NCBI GenBank assembly: GCA_016929415.1
Contig: JAFGIW010000117.1
Coordinates: 1-64,000, forward strand
DNA length: 64,000 nt
Direction: 5' to 3'
From: Chitinispirillaceae bacterium
GTDB taxonomy: Bacteria > Fibrobacterota > Chitinivibrionia > Chitinivibrionales > Chitinispirillaceae
Made by a program: the position numbers and the translations under genes. The number at the start of each line of letters is the position of its first letter. The stretch's first letter is position 1. Shown piece after piece: positions 45,250-54,554 of the stretch. The notes beneath the pieces were generated by a model, which was not told the origin of the DNA, searched no databases, and saw only the letters and a list, made by a program, of their open reading frames with translations.

Positions 45250-48200
45250 TTATTCTTGTTTTACACCGAGTTTTTCAATCTTGGACCACGCAGCCGTTTC
45301 ACCCTTTGTCGTATACAACACTTTAATATAGGCAAGATAGGTGCCGTTTCCAACAATGCGACCCTGCCTGTTGGTCCCCCCCCATTCCAGCAGACATGTA
45401 TCGGTGGAGGTGATTTCAGGTGGTTTATATACCACATTCCCGACCTTGTCATAGATGGTAAGATTCGTCTTGTAGGTTGTCTCCTCCGCAACCTTCGCTT
45501 TCGCTTTGATCAGGATATAAACCTTGTTTTGCAGACCACCATTCGGGTTAAACGGATTGGGGCCTATCATAATTTTGAGATCGAATGGAGCCCGTTTAAC
45601 CTTAATCGCGACTTTTTTATTTGTCAAAACCCGCTGAACATTGCCGGCCGCATCAATCACATTCGTTTCAGCTATGGCCGGGTCTGCATTTATCCATGCG
45701 GAGTCGTTATTCGCAGGCCGGACAACCGACGGCACCAGTTCTTTTACCATAAAACGACAGCTGGCGACATCCTGCAATTTGACGCTGCTGTCCACCACTG
45801 AATACGCATTACCTAGTATGTCAATAAAAAGCAACGGCTGACCGCCCGTCTGATTGACTGTAGGCGGACTCTTGAGAGGTTCGGAGAATGTCGCAAAGAC
45901 GGTATCGGCAGCAGTAATGCTGTCGCTCAGATACGCTCCGAAGTGATATCGTACTTCTGTCAACACCGGCGCGGCGCCGTCCTCGACCTGTTTGAATTTC
46001 GTTTGATTTGTTTCATAATTGGAGAAAAACACCGTTACATTCATGACTCCAGATGTCTTGTCCTTCAAGACACTGGGGGAAAACAGTCCAGCTATATTTA
46101 CATCGACGGTATCACCCCCCATTCCTACCGGGGTGTAATTTTCCGTTTTTGCGTTGCCCGAATTTCCCTGCCAGCTGAAACTCGTTCCCATAAATCCCAG
46201 GTCGACACCTTTATTAAACGTGAGGCGCACACGATCGACCATCCCGTTGCCGTCATCGTCGTAGTATACCGCGCTGAGGATATCCGGAGCGATCTTCCTC
46301 GAATTCAATACCACCGGCCGGTTGAGCGGATGGGCATGATTGCCGGAGGCGTCAACAGCAGGACCGGCCGGTGTGATTTTCAGGCTGTCCCCCTCTCTCG
46401 GGGCATTCGCACCGAGGTCCGCCACGACCACAATAATGCGCCCAGTGGGGGCTCCCTGCGCATTCTGCTCGGGCTGCGATTGAATCACCTCCAGTGGAAT
46501 CTGTTCTGTGCCCTTGATAAGGGTGAGGCTGAGACCCTGAACTTTGAGATAATCCACCGATTCCGTAAAATCAATAATCATCGTATCGTATCCCGCGGTC
46601 AGCCGTTCGATCAGCAGGCCGGATTTAAGAAGCGGTCCTACGCCATCTTCGATAGTGAAACTAAATTCGACGGTCGGCGCGTCGGGTGTCGCGGGATTCC
46701 ACCAGTATGTTTTACCCAAACCGGCGCCCGATTCGGTATATCGCGTAATCCCTTCGGGAAACGGCTCGGGAAGGGTAACCGTCAAATGAGCGGGATCAGC
46801 GGCATCCTGGGCGATATCCTGTCGTTTGACAACACGGAACTGACTGTTGACGCCCGTGAGACCCGGCCAGTACAGCACTATCGAATCGGGGATATCGGTG
46901 GGTGCAAGGGCGGAGTCGTAATAAATTTCAACCCGGTCGACACTGCCTCTGCCGTTATCGGCAATATAGGTTGCCTGCTTGATCATGGTAAAACAGGCGT
47001 CGAAGTTGATATCCCTCCGCTCCCCGCTGAGGACATTCGGTTCATTTGAAGTAACGGTAATTTGACCGTCGCTTACATTTTTCGAGGTCGCCTGTATCCA
47101 TATCTTCACCTGCCCGGCGACAAGCTGACTTGTTGTGATCCGCTCGGACGAGATTTCCGTCGCGTACGCCGCCACCCCGCCGAGAAAGGTGATGTTGAAT
47201 GAGGTTGTCTTGTCGGCGGACATTGTAGCTCCCCCATCTTTGGAAGCCCGGATGGTGACCGGAACGCGGATTCCCGAACATCCCCTTATCTCCGCCGTAG
47301 GATCATATTTTGCGGTATCACCGTAAAATACGATGAGCTTGTCCAGCTTTGATCCTACCATCAAATAGGCGGTATCGATTTCAGTGGGTTTGATGACGAG
47401 CGTTGCAACCAGCGGGAAAACCATCCCGCTGTCGCCATTGGTCACTATTGCACGAAACGTCGCCAGCCCGGTAGTGTCCGTATCCCTGAGGGAATCGGCG
47501 ATGATGCCGATATCGGGTTTGGTACTGACGCAATTGATTGCATATGCCGAATCGACCCTGTTTCCATACATATCATATGCCTGAACCGTTGCCGCAAAAG
47601 TCTCTCCCTGATTGATGATTTCCGTCATACCTGAAGCGGGTCGTTGAAATGAGATACTGTCCGCCGGACCGGCAAGAACCCTTACTCCCTGGCTGCTTCC
47701 GAGAAACGGGATCACCTTACCTCCACCACTTGGCTCTATCCATCTTCCGGAAACCAGCACATACTCGACGCCGCCCAGCGGCACCCTGGTGAAAACCACA
47801 TCCACATTGGCCGTGGTTGAAATGCCGCCCGGTATACTGGTTACCGGCGCGCCCGCCGGATCGAGCAGGACGAAACGCGACTGCAGTTTGACGTCCGTCG
47901 GATCGATCTTGTTGGTAAAAGGCTGCGAGCCTTTTCTGGCCTTCACATTGAGCACCACCTCCTCACCCGCGCGCACCACGTCTTTTTGCTTCCCCGCCTT
48001 GTCAACAACAAGCACGTCAAGCACGTAATCAAGTTTACGGTAGGGAATAAACCCGACCGCGGTGGTAAAGGGCTGATTGTCGGAACCGATTCCTTCGATG
48101 ATCATTTCGAGAAACGCGAAATCACCCGTTGCGGGAACGGTAACTTCGATCGTGTTCGAACCCAGTATGATTTTTTGCGCCGGTATAGTAATGTCCTTAA

Positions 48201-49749
48201 CATTGGCCGCGGTGATCGCTTTATAGGCGTTTCCGAAACAATCCGATGTGTCGAGCTTGGTGACGATTCCGAAATAAACGATTTTCAGATCCGTCATCGT
48301 ACCTATTCGCGGAGTGACGTTGAAACCGATTTTAGCGGTCGACCCCGTGATTTCCACCGGCACGGTCGGTCTGACCGTGATCACATCCACCGGCCTGCCG
48401 CCGCCCTTCGGAATGGCTCCCAGATCGGCCCGCGAGCCGTCGGGGTCTTTCACTCCCGCATCCGTCCACCCCTTGTCAACAATATATTTATCTACTTCGG
48501 CATTATTCCAGTCGGGTTCGAGGAAATTCGCCGCGGTCGGATTGACCGACAAAAAACTCGTTTCCACCCATCGAACGTCGGCGCTCGAGGGGAAGGGGGT
48601 AATCGACGCACCTTCATCCGAATTGGACGGAACCCTCAGATCGGTGGTGATCGTCGTGTAATCCGCCGTCGGCGCCTGCTGCTGCGCGGCATAGACGCAA
48701 TTGTGCATACGGTTTACGAATATTTTCGACATGTCAAAGGAGGTGGCGAAGGTGGTTGTGCTATTGTTCCAATACTGATCGGGTTCGGCAAAAATATTGT
48801 TGAAAATGAGGTGCTGCCCGCCCGATTTCCAGTTCCCGAGAAATAGCACTGAATTATGCCAGAGTGTATTGTTGTAGATGGCCAGGGGACTTAGCAGATG
48901 ATCTTTAAACATAAAGGCGCCACCCCCCTGGTTGCCCCCCTCCGACGAGGTAATGCCTTTTACCTTGGTTGCCATTGCTGCGGTCGGGTGATGGTTTTCG
49001 TAAATGAGGTTATACCGTATCGTCGATCCCATGTCCCACGAAGATTCAAAAAACATGCCGACGGAATTATCATGAATCCGGCTATGTTCGAGTAAATGGT
49101 TCCCCGTGCGGGCGAAGGCGGAAAAGGGGATGATATTATCCGGATCGATATCGGCAGGATTCGGGTTGCAAAAAACCCCTCCCTCGTTCCGGTCTTTAAA
49201 AAAGATCCCGAAATAAGCATTTGTAATATCACAATCACGTATAACGGTCTCTCCCGAAATCGTGATGACCAACGCCGCATTGCCGTGTTGCATTGCATAC
49301 CGGCCCTCCCAGATCCCATCATTGCCGAACGGATAAACGCCGCCCCCGTCAATCGCGATTCCCACAATATGGACACCCGCCGTTGCGATGAGCCGGAGCG
49401 CCCCATTATAATCGAATGTAATCGTCGAGTCATCCAATGCTTCGGCGGCAGTGGTGGGACCGATATTCAACCTGTCCTGATATTGAATGGTCGGTTTGTT
49501 GGGAGATTGCGGATTTTCAGACCGGAGTATAAGACCTTGATGGAGACTGTCGATCGTCACCTGTTCCTTATAGACCGCGACATCTAAAATCACCACTTCA
49601 TCACCCATGGCAGCGGCATTTACCCCTTCCTGAATCGTTTTAAACTGACCGCGGCCGTCCTGAGAAACAGTAAAAGTAGCGGCAAAAACAGTCTGCATCA
49701 TCAGAATGACTACCAACCCTGCAATTTTTCCGTATTTAATCGTTTGCAT
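45250..49749 (-). CDS. Very large secreted protein: N-terminal parallel beta-helix, multiple Ig-like domains, FlgD-like tail
   Basis: 1499 residues. Signal peptide (MQTIKYGKIAGLVVILMMQTVFA). Residues about 25-450 form a pectate-lyase-like right-handed helix (DGRGQFKTIQEGVNAAAMGDEVVI, then coils such as NSVLFLGNWKSGGQHLIFNNIF). Ig-like and BIG-type domains follow over about 900 residues (for example YDSALAPTDIPDSIVLYWPGL, VDRVRLTFNKGVDLGF, which recur). The end is a FlgD-Ig-type tail with IGPNPFNPNGG. Start 49749 is set by AAAGGAG nine bases upstream; a GTG at 49773 is less likely. Probably a surface adhesin or polysaccharide-binding protein. No catalytic residues were assigned. Confidence 0.8.
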   Translation of the reverse strand: MQTIKYGKIAGLVVILMMQTVFAATFTVSQDGRGQFKTIQEGVNAAAMGDEVVILDVAVYKEQVTIDSLHQGLILRSENPQSPNKPTIQYQDRLNIGPTTAAEALDDSTITFDYNGALRLIATAGVHIVGIAIDGGGVYPFGNDGIWEGRYAMQHGNAALVITISGETVIRDCDITNAYFGIFFKDRNEGGVFCNPNPADIDPDNIIPFSAFARTGNHLLEHSRIHDNSVGMFFESSWDMGSTIRYNLIYENHHPTAAMATKVKGITSSEGGNQGGGAFMFKDHLLSPLAIYNNTLWHNSVLFLGNWKSGGQHLIFNNIFAEPDQYWNNSTTTFATSFDMSKIFVNRMHNCVYAAQQQAPTADYTTITTDLRVPSNSDEGASITPFPSSADVRWVETSFLSVNPTAANFLEPDWNNAEVDKYIVDKGWTDAGVKDPDGSRADLGAIPKGGGRPVDVITVRPTVPVEITGSTAKIGFNVTPRIGTMTDLKIVYFGIVTKLDTSDCFGNAYKAITAANVKDITIPAQKIILGSNTIEVTVPATGDFAFLEMIIEGIGSDNQPFTTAVGFIPYRKLDYVLDVLVVDKAGKQKDVVRAGEEVVLNVKARKGSQPFTNKIDPTDVKLQSRFVLLDPAGAPVTSIPGGISTTANVDVVFTRVPLGGVEYVLVSGRWIEPSGGGKVIPFLGSSQGVRVLAGPADSISFQRPASGMTEIINQGETFAATVQAYDMYGNRVDSAYAINCVSTKPDIGIIADSLRDTDTTGLATFRAIVTNGDSGMVFPLVATLVIKPTEIDTAYLMVGSKLDKLIVFYGDTAKYDPTAEIRGCSGIRVPVTIRASKDGGATMSADKTTSFNITFLGGVAAYATEISSERITTSQLVAGQVKIWIQATSKNVSDGQITVTSNEPNVLSGERRDINFDACFTMIKQATYIADNGRGSVDRVEIYYDSALAPTDIPDSIVLYWPGLTGVNSQFRVVKRQDIAQDAADPAHLTVTLPEPFPEGITRYTESGAGLGKTYWWNPATPDAPTVEFSFTIEDGVGPLLKSGLLIERLTAGYDTMIIDFTESVDYLKVQGLSLTLIKGTEQIPLEVIQSQPEQNAQGAPTGRIIVVVADLGANAPREGDSLKITPAGPAVDASGNHAHPLNRPVVLNSRKIAPDILSAVYYDDDGNGMVDRVRLTFNKGVDLGFMGTSFSWQGNSGNAKTENYTPVGMGGDTVDVNIAGLFSPSVLKDKTSGVMNVTVFFSNYETNQTKFKQVEDGAAPVLTEVRYHFGAYLSDSITAADTVFATFSEPLKSPPTVNQTGGQPLLFIDILGNAYSVVDSSVKLQDVASCRFMVKELVPSVVRPANNDSAWINADPAIAETNVIDAAGNVQRVLTNKKVAIKVKRAPFDLKIMIGPNPFNPNGGLQNKVYILIKAKAKVAEETTYKTNLTIYDKVGNVVYKPPEITSTDTCLLEWGGTNRQGRIVGNGTYLAYIKVLYTTKGETAAWSKIEKLGVKQE

Positions 49750-50212
49750 ACGGGCACACTCCTTTAATTTCACAGATTACTCTAACTCTTTAATAATTAG
49801 TTAGTTCCTGAAACTATCCAGTTCAAAACAATATATAAACAACTAAATGATTGAACAATATTCTATCCCAAGACCTGCTAGTACTATAATATTAAATAAT
49901 ATACTATCATAATTAAAAAAGTGCAGAGGAAAAAAATCAATTCTGTATTCTATATTGTGGACCAGTTCTTCAACGATGAATATACACTATGAGAAATATC
50001 GTTCGCCTGATTTTCGATAACTGATTTATCACGTTACCCGATCGCTTCGCCTCACCCCCCCCCACTCATTTTGCTACAAAATCGTTTTATAATAAAACAG
50101 AAAATCAAAATAATCGTCATGTTTTCAAGAAACAAGAATTGCCGGCTCACAAAAGTTCACCTTTCGGCCTTAAATTATGCATTCCTGCATCGATGCAATC
50201 TTTGGTGGTACG
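49750..50212. other. Intergenic region with no recognised gene
   Basis: Upstream region of the 1499-residue gene, very AT-rich from 49774 to 49930. A C9 run lies at 50055-50063. A 12-base palindrome TGCATCGATGCA is present at about 50186-50197. No supported ORF. Confidence 0.4.
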
Positions 50213-50229
50213 TTGGCCTGTTTTTTGCG
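50213..50229 (+). promoter_or_regulatory. Sigma-54-type (-24/-12) promoter of the 63-residue gene
   Basis: TTGGCCTGTTTTTTGCGA: -24 GG at 50215-50216, exactly ten bases, then -12 GC at 50227-50228, matching TGGCAYG-N4-TTGC. The start codon follows 37 bases further. No copy of the 16-bp palindrome is found upstream of it. Confidence 0.6.
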
Positions 50230-50265
50230 ATATTGGAAAAATGAACGATTTGAAAGGAGCCGGAT

Positions 50266-50457
50266 ATGGAAAAACCGAATATTATCGATAAACGACAGAT
50301 TCGTCTTGAAGATCTCGAAAAAGCCGACTATATCCCTTTTCTTGGTGGAAGACCGCAGAGAACAACCATCATCAACCATGACGACTGTATTAATCTGACA
50401 ATTCTCCTTAATACCACAACTACTGTTGATGACCTGCTCAAACAAAAAAGTAATTGA
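50266..50457 (+). CDS. Small conserved-looking protein, 63 residues, unknown
   Basis: Begins MEKPNIIDKRQIRLEDL. An AAAGGAG six to seven bases before the ATG and a good sigma-54-type promoter make it a real gene. The peptide is charged, with no membrane segment or signal peptide. It has a central KADYIPFLGGRPQRTT stretch followed by an IINHDDCINLTILLNTTTTV beta-like segment with one cysteine. No family recognised. It lies between the large beta-helix protein and the lamin-tail lipoprotein, all in different transcription units. Could be a short signalling peptide, a precursor of a modified peptide, or a small regulatory protein; nothing in the sequence decides. Confidence 0.65.
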   Translation: MEKPNIIDKRQIRLEDLEKADYIPFLGGRPQRTTIINHDDCINLTILLNTTTTVDDLLKQKSN

Positions 50458-50489
50458 TCGCTCTCATCATTTCTTACCCCCCCCCTCAA

Positions 50490-50514
50490 TAAAAAGTGCC
50501 CTTTAAAGGGCACT
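50490..50514 (-). terminator. Terminator of the lamin-tail lipoprotein gene
   Basis: Palindromic stem AGTGCCCTT-TAAAGGGCACT (50495-50514). On the minus strand TTTTT follows it. It is about 28 bases after the stop at 50542. Confidence 0.8.
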
Positions 50515-50541
50515 GTTCATTTTCTTGACGATCGTTCGTTT

Positions 50542-51804
50542 TTATAATGCATGCGGTGTCCCCATCTGACCGGGCGCCCCTTCGATGACGGTTGAGGCCG
50601 CCAACCAGTTACGGCCGAAATTATTGTCGGGACAATTGTAGTTACCGGCCTGCAAACAGATTGATGCTTTGCCGCTTATGCGGGGCCACTCCAAATCATT
50701 GTTCCCGCCGGTAAAAATCACCTGATCGATGATGACACCCTCCTTTGAACGCAGGGTAACCCAGTTACCGTTCGCAGAAAGATCCAATGCGCTTTTAACC
50801 GTCGAAGCGGCATCTACCCAGGGGAGCGCCTGCCGTCCGAAGACATAATAACCCGCGGCTTCTATTTGAACATCGGTAAACAATCTCCTGGTTCCATCAA
50901 TGTCGACATAGAGTGAATCAAAGACAACACCAACCTCTTGCGGATTAAATATTTCTATGTATTCGGAATCATTGGCGGCATACATGATTTCGGTAATGAC
51001 AAGGTCACCCCGTTCAGTTTCCGCAACCTCCATTGCCCCCAGGCTTCCCGAAACCGCCGTTGCCCCGGGAAGTTGCAGCGTTCCCGAAAGCGCCAGCCCT
51101 CCCGGCGTTGTCTCAAATGATAACTGAACACCGTTCGTTGAACGGGCACTAACCCTCAACTCAGAGCTCGCCCGATACAGGGTATCGCCCCCCACGGTAA
51201 ATCCGGCAACGATGAGAATGCCGTGGGTATTATGCGGGATCCCGTCGATACTGACGAATACCTTCGGACTGCGCGGCACCGCGGCTGTCCACTGTTTCCC
51301 GTCATCACCGGTAAATACGGCCCCGAGCGTATCGACGGCAGTCGGAACCCCTCCAATTTGTAAATAAATCGAACCGCGGACGGGCACCAGAACAACCTGC
51401 AGAAGCGTCGTGACGTTCGGATCGATGCGAATCGTCCTCACGCCCGCGGAATCCTCGTGGATTACCTCTCCCGCACGGTTTATCGTTGTGATGCGGAATT
51501 CCCTGTCACTCCCTGTCGGTATACCGGAAATCGTATCAATCAGAAAAAGCTGCGCCGGATCGATGGCACAAGCCCAGCGGAACGGTATCATCTCCGTACC
51601 GCTCACTTCAACGACCAGAGAATCAAACCCTGTTTTTTCACGTGCGGCTGTTTTACCGATACCGTCAGCCAATTGCACGTGAATTTCCACATCCCCCGTT
51701 CCATGGGATACACCGGTCGGGACCCTCCCGCATGAAACAGCGGCCGCGATTTCCATCCCGAGAATGACGGACAGTGAAACGAATTGTTTTTTTGTGCAGA
51801 ACAT
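50542..51804 (-). CDS. Lipoprotein with C-terminal lamin-tail (LTD) domain
   Basis: 420 residues. Signal peptide with lipobox AAVSC (Cys25), so an outer-membrane or inner-membrane lipoprotein. Residues about 35-260 look beta-rich (GDVEIHVQLADGIG, TLLQVVLVPVRGSIYLQIGG, GVQLSFETTPGGLALSGTLQLPG) without a named family. Residues 266-415 form a lamin-tail domain: LVITEIMYAANDSEYIEIFNPQEVGV, LFTDVQIEAAGYYVFG, WPRISGKASICLQAGNYN. Start 51804 has AAGGAGGG just upstream. A sigma-54-type promoter and two copies of the palindromic operator precede it, so it shares regulation with the gene at 4588. Confidence 0.8.
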   Translation of the reverse strand: MFCTKKQFVSLSVILGMEIAAAVSCGRVPTGVSHGTGDVEIHVQLADGIGKTAAREKTGFDSLVVEVSGTEMIPFRWACAIDPAQLFLIDTISGIPTGSDREFRITTINRAGEVIHEDSAGVRTIRIDPNVTTLLQVVLVPVRGSIYLQIGGVPTAVDTLGAVFTGDDGKQWTAAVPRSPKVFVSIDGIPHNTHGILIVAGFTVGGDTLYRASSELRVSARSTNGVQLSFETTPGGLALSGTLQLPGATAVSGSLGAMEVAETERGDLVITEIMYAANDSEYIEIFNPQEVGVVFDSLYVDIDGTRRLFTDVQIEAAGYYVFGRQALPWVDAASTVKSALDLSANGNWVTLRSKEGVIIDQVIFTGGNNDLEWPRISGKASICLQAGNYNCPDNNFGRNWLAASTVIEGAPGQMGTPHAL

Positions 51805-51848
51805 ACACCCTCCTTGTTAAAGTGGTTAATTGGTGAATAGGAGGGTAT

Positions 51849-51864
51849 TGCAAAGACTGTTCCA
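51849..51864 (-). promoter_or_regulatory. Sigma-54-type (-24/-12) promoter
   Basis: On the minus strand TGGAACAGTCTTTGCA: -24 GG (51862-51863), ten bases, -12 GC (51850-51851), close to TGGCACG-N4-TTGCA. It is 45 bases upstream of the lamin-tail lipoprotein start and points at it. Confidence 0.65.
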
Positions 51865-51925
51865 TTAAAAAGTGGTCAATAATTGCCTATTCAATATTAA
51901 AGGAACCCTTCCAGGCGGCTCATCA

Positions 51926-51941
51926 GTCGCATTTTTGCGAC
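51926..51941. promoter_or_regulatory. 16-bp palindromic operator, copy 3
   Basis: GTCGCATTTTTGCGAC, identical to the copies at 4746 and 4775. It sits about 63 bases upstream of the -24 GG of the lamin-tail lipoprotein promoter. Confidence 0.7.
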
Positions 51942-51954
51942 TGCATCTGCAACA

Positions 51955-51970
51955 GTCGCAAAAATGATAC
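51955..51970. promoter_or_regulatory. 16-bp palindromic operator, copy 4 (degenerate right arm)
   Basis: GTCGCAAAAATGATAC, starting 29 bases after copy 3, the same spacing as copies 1 and 2. The left arm is perfect and the right arm has two mismatches. Confidence 0.55.
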
Positions 51971-52053
51971 CTGGAATCTATTCAGGTGGTAATGGCATGA
52001 GGTTCACTAGTAGTGTAATATCCGTGGGAATTTCTTTCCGGGACAGGATCTCT

Positions 52054-53370
52054 TTAAGTCGGAGGCTTTACATCCTTTTTACCTCTCTCCCTCATCCCGT
52101 CCTCGAACTTCTCCCTCCAGGCCCACAGCCCCGTCCCTGGCGCCGATATATAATAGATTTCCTCGCCATCGGGTATTCGGTTATATCCTTCGGAGAGTGT
52201 TTTCGGGTCATACCGTTTCATCATTTCATTCAACGGCGCATACTTGAATCCGGCTTTCTCGATCTCTTTTCGGTCAAGTCCGCCCGCGCAGTAGGTGATC
52301 GAGAACCGTCCCTCCGACGAACCGTGAATGAGGTGCGCCGCGGCACTGAGATTGTTTTGCAGCCCTTCGTTTTTCTTCACCGCCTTCATGATGGCGGGTG
52401 TGCCCCGGTAGCCGAACGTCCGGATGAGCGCGTCGATCTGCGGGTCTTCGCCGAAGAGCTTCACGCCGGGCGCAAGAACGACAAGCTCCCCGCCGTCGGC
52501 GATGGCCATTCGGGTGCGGTAGATACTCTTGTTGCCGAGCCAGGTGCTTTTGTATTCGAGAGGATCGAGGTATACCACCACTTTTGCAAGCGGTTTTTCG
52601 AGCGCATGAACATTGACCGCACGCGACAGGTGCGCCGCCCGTTGATAGCATTCATCATCGTTTCCGATAAAAAAACCGCGGATTTTCGTCGTCCCGCGTT
52701 CATCCGCTCCGATCACCGTAATCGCATGGATGAGGGGAAGCTTGCCGAGGAACTCTTTACAGGCATAGTTCAATACCTTCCGTACCGGTGAATCAGCCCT
52801 CCCCATGATCCGTTCCATGCCGTAGGCGGCGCCGAGAAAATGAGTGTGGTGAATGTTTTGCGCGCCGCCGAGCCCCACCACGATGTTCTTGCTGTAGCCC
52901 GCCATTCCTGCCACTTCATGCGGCACGACCTGGCTTATGGAAAGGATGCAGTCGAACGACGGATCGAAAAGCGCGCTATTGACTGAAACGGGTATCTCAT
53001 AGGTAACAGCGCCTTCGGATACTGCCTCGACAAAATCAGCGGGAACCGCGCCGACAGGTTTACAGTCACTGCGCCACCGGTGCGGGCTGAAAAGCCGCTT
53101 CGGAAGATTGCCGAACATTGCTCCGATCTCACTGTCGGTCATGGGGAGATGGGTCCCGAGAGCGGGTATGATGGCGCTCACTGAATCTGGAAGCTGTTCG
53201 TAAACGCAGCGTGTGATCTCGCCCGCATGCGAATGCAGGCGCGTGATGTCGGGGGGTACGATGAGCAGACGCCCGGGTTTGCCGAAAGCCGCAAGAGCGG
53301 ATGCAATTCCTTCGCTGAAGTCGGCGGACGAGAGGTCGGCGACGGGTGATCCCTTATGGTAAAAAAGCAT
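52054..53370 (-). CDS. LarA-family nickel-pincer-type hydroxyacid racemase/epimerase
   Basis: 438 residues, cytoplasmic. Residues expected of a LarA-type active site are visible: PPDITR (40-44), ALGTH (His74), the pair VVPHEVAGMAGYSKNIVVG (His151 and Lys161) and GGAQNIHHTH (His174, His175, His177). Characterised relatives racemise lactate, malate or other 2-hydroxyacids, and one group epimerises D-gluconate at C2. Here the partners (SDR, sugar-acid kinase, 6-phosphogluconate dehydrogenase, alpha-glucuronidases) suggest a sugar acid such as mannonate/gluconate. The NPN-cofactor genes larB, larC, larE are not in the window. Last gene of the cluster, 27 bases after the kinase. Confidence 0.8.
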   Translation of the reverse strand: MLFYHKGSPVADLSSADFSEGIASALAAFGKPGRLLIVPPDITRLHSHAGEITRCVYEQLPDSVSAIIPALGTHLPMTDSEIGAMFGNLPKRLFSPHRWRSDCKPVGAVPADFVEAVSEGAVTYEIPVSVNSALFDPSFDCILSISQVVPHEVAGMAGYSKNIVVGLGGAQNIHHTHFLGAAYGMERIMGRADSPVRKVLNYACKEFLGKLPLIHAITVIGADERGTTKIRGFFIGNDDECYQRAAHLSRAVNVHALEKPLAKVVVYLDPLEYKSTWLGNKSIYRTRMAIADGGELVVLAPGVKLFGEDPQIDALIRTFGYRGTPAIMKAVKKNEGLQNNLSAAAHLIHGSSEGRFSITYCAGGLDRKEIEKAGFKYAPLNEMMKRYDPKTLSEGYNRIPDGEEIYYISAPGTGLWAWREKFEDGMRERGKKDVKPPT

Positions 53371-53397
53371 ATCGGCTGTTTCCCGTTTATGTAAATG

Positions 53398-54480
53398 TCA
53401 ACGCTGGATGCGTGCCGATCCGCCCCCGGCAAACGTGCGTACCTGTTCCACGGTCGCCATGGTGGTGTCGCCGGGAAAGGTGGTGAGAAGCGCACCGTGG
53501 GCCCAGCCGAGATTTACCGCAGCCTGCGGCGCTTCGCCGGAAAGCAGGCCGTAGAAAAATCCCGACGCGAAACCGTCGCCGCCGCCCACGCGATCGTAGA
53601 CCGCCAGCTCACAGGCGGGGGAGATGAAGGTCTTCCCGTCGATCCAGGCCACGGCGCCCCACGTGTGATGGTTGGTCGAGTGGACTTCGCGAAGGGTGGT
53701 CGCCACCACCTTCACCTGCGGGTATTTGTCGGTTACCTCGCCGATCATGCCGAAAAAAACGCCCGGATCCAGTTTCGATTTCTTCTCCACTTCAGGCCCT
53801 TTCACGCCAAGCCCTTTCTGCAGGTCCTCTTCATTGCCCACGATTACGTCGACATACCTGACGATCTCCGCGTATACCGAGAGCGCCCGTTCGTGGCCGC
53901 CCCAGATGTTCCAGAGCTTTTCGCGGTAGTTAAGATCGAAGGAGACGATCGCCCCCGCCGCTTTCGCGGCCTTCATGGCCTCGATGATCACCCGGCCGGT
54001 CGTTTCGGAAAGCGACGCGAAAATACCGCCGCTGTGGAACCAGCGCACCCCGCCGGCAAAAACGGTCTTCCAGTCGAAGTCGCCGGGCTTGAGCCGGGCC
54101 GCCGCCTCGTTTGAGCGGTTATAAAAAACCACCGGCGGCCGGATGCCCTGGCCGCGGTCGCTGTACACCGTGGCCATGTTGGGGCCGTTGACGCCGTTAT
54201 GCCTGAATCGCTTGTAAAAGGGGGTGACGCCCATTGCCCTGACCCGTTCGGTAATGAGGTCGCCGATGGGATAATCCACCATGGCGGTGACGATGCCGGT
54301 TTTCAGGCGGAAGCAGTCGGAGAGGTTGGCGGCGCAGTTGAACTCGCCTCCGCTTACGTGGATCAGGCATTCGGTAGCCTTGCGAAATGGCATAATCCCC
54401 GGGTCGAGCCGGTGGACGAGCGCCCCGAGCGAGATGAAGTCGAATGCTCCGTTTTGCGGTATGTTTAAACCGAAATTCAT
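53398..54480 (-). CDS. PfkB-family sugar(-acid) kinase, 2-keto-3-deoxygluconate kinase-like
   Basis: 360 residues. N-terminal GGEFNCAANLSDCF (substrate-binding region) and the C-terminal ATP/anion-hole motif VYDRVGGGDGFASGFFYGLLSG with its catalytic aspartate are of the PfkB/ribokinase type. Overall pattern (MVDYPIGDLITERVRAMGV, DLNYREKLWNIWGG, VGNEEDLQKGLG) fits KdgK-like enzymes. If LarA converts mannonate to gluconate, this kinase would phosphorylate gluconate and feed Gnd; if a mannonate dehydratase exists elsewhere, it is simply KDG kinase. Start 54480 has AAGGAG nine bases upstream. 74 bases after the SDR gene. Confidence 0.8.
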   Translation of the reverse strand: MNFGLNIPQNGAFDFISLGALVHRLDPGIMPFRKATECLIHVSGGEFNCAANLSDCFRLKTGIVTAMVDYPIGDLITERVRAMGVTPFYKRFRHNGVNGPNMATVYSDRGQGIRPPVVFYNRSNEAAARLKPGDFDWKTVFAGGVRWFHSGGIFASLSETTGRVIIEAMKAAKAAGAIVSFDLNYREKLWNIWGGHERALSVYAEIVRYVDVIVGNEEDLQKGLGVKGPEVEKKSKLDPGVFFGMIGEVTDKYPQVKVVATTLREVHSTNHHTWGAVAWIDGKTFISPACELAVYDRVGGGDGFASGFFYGLLSGEAPQAAVNLGWAHGALLTTFPGDTTMATVEQVRTFAGGGSARIQR

Positions 54481-54554
54481 TGGATATGCTCCTTACCGTG
54501 AGTTCTTTTCGTTGATCGATACGCTGATGGTTTTTACGACCATCCCCCCTTTCG

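Noticed and set aside
50055-50485. C9 runs on both sides of the 63-residue gene as phase-variation switches
   Set aside because: Both runs are outside the gene and away from the promoter spacer, so no switching mechanism is evident.
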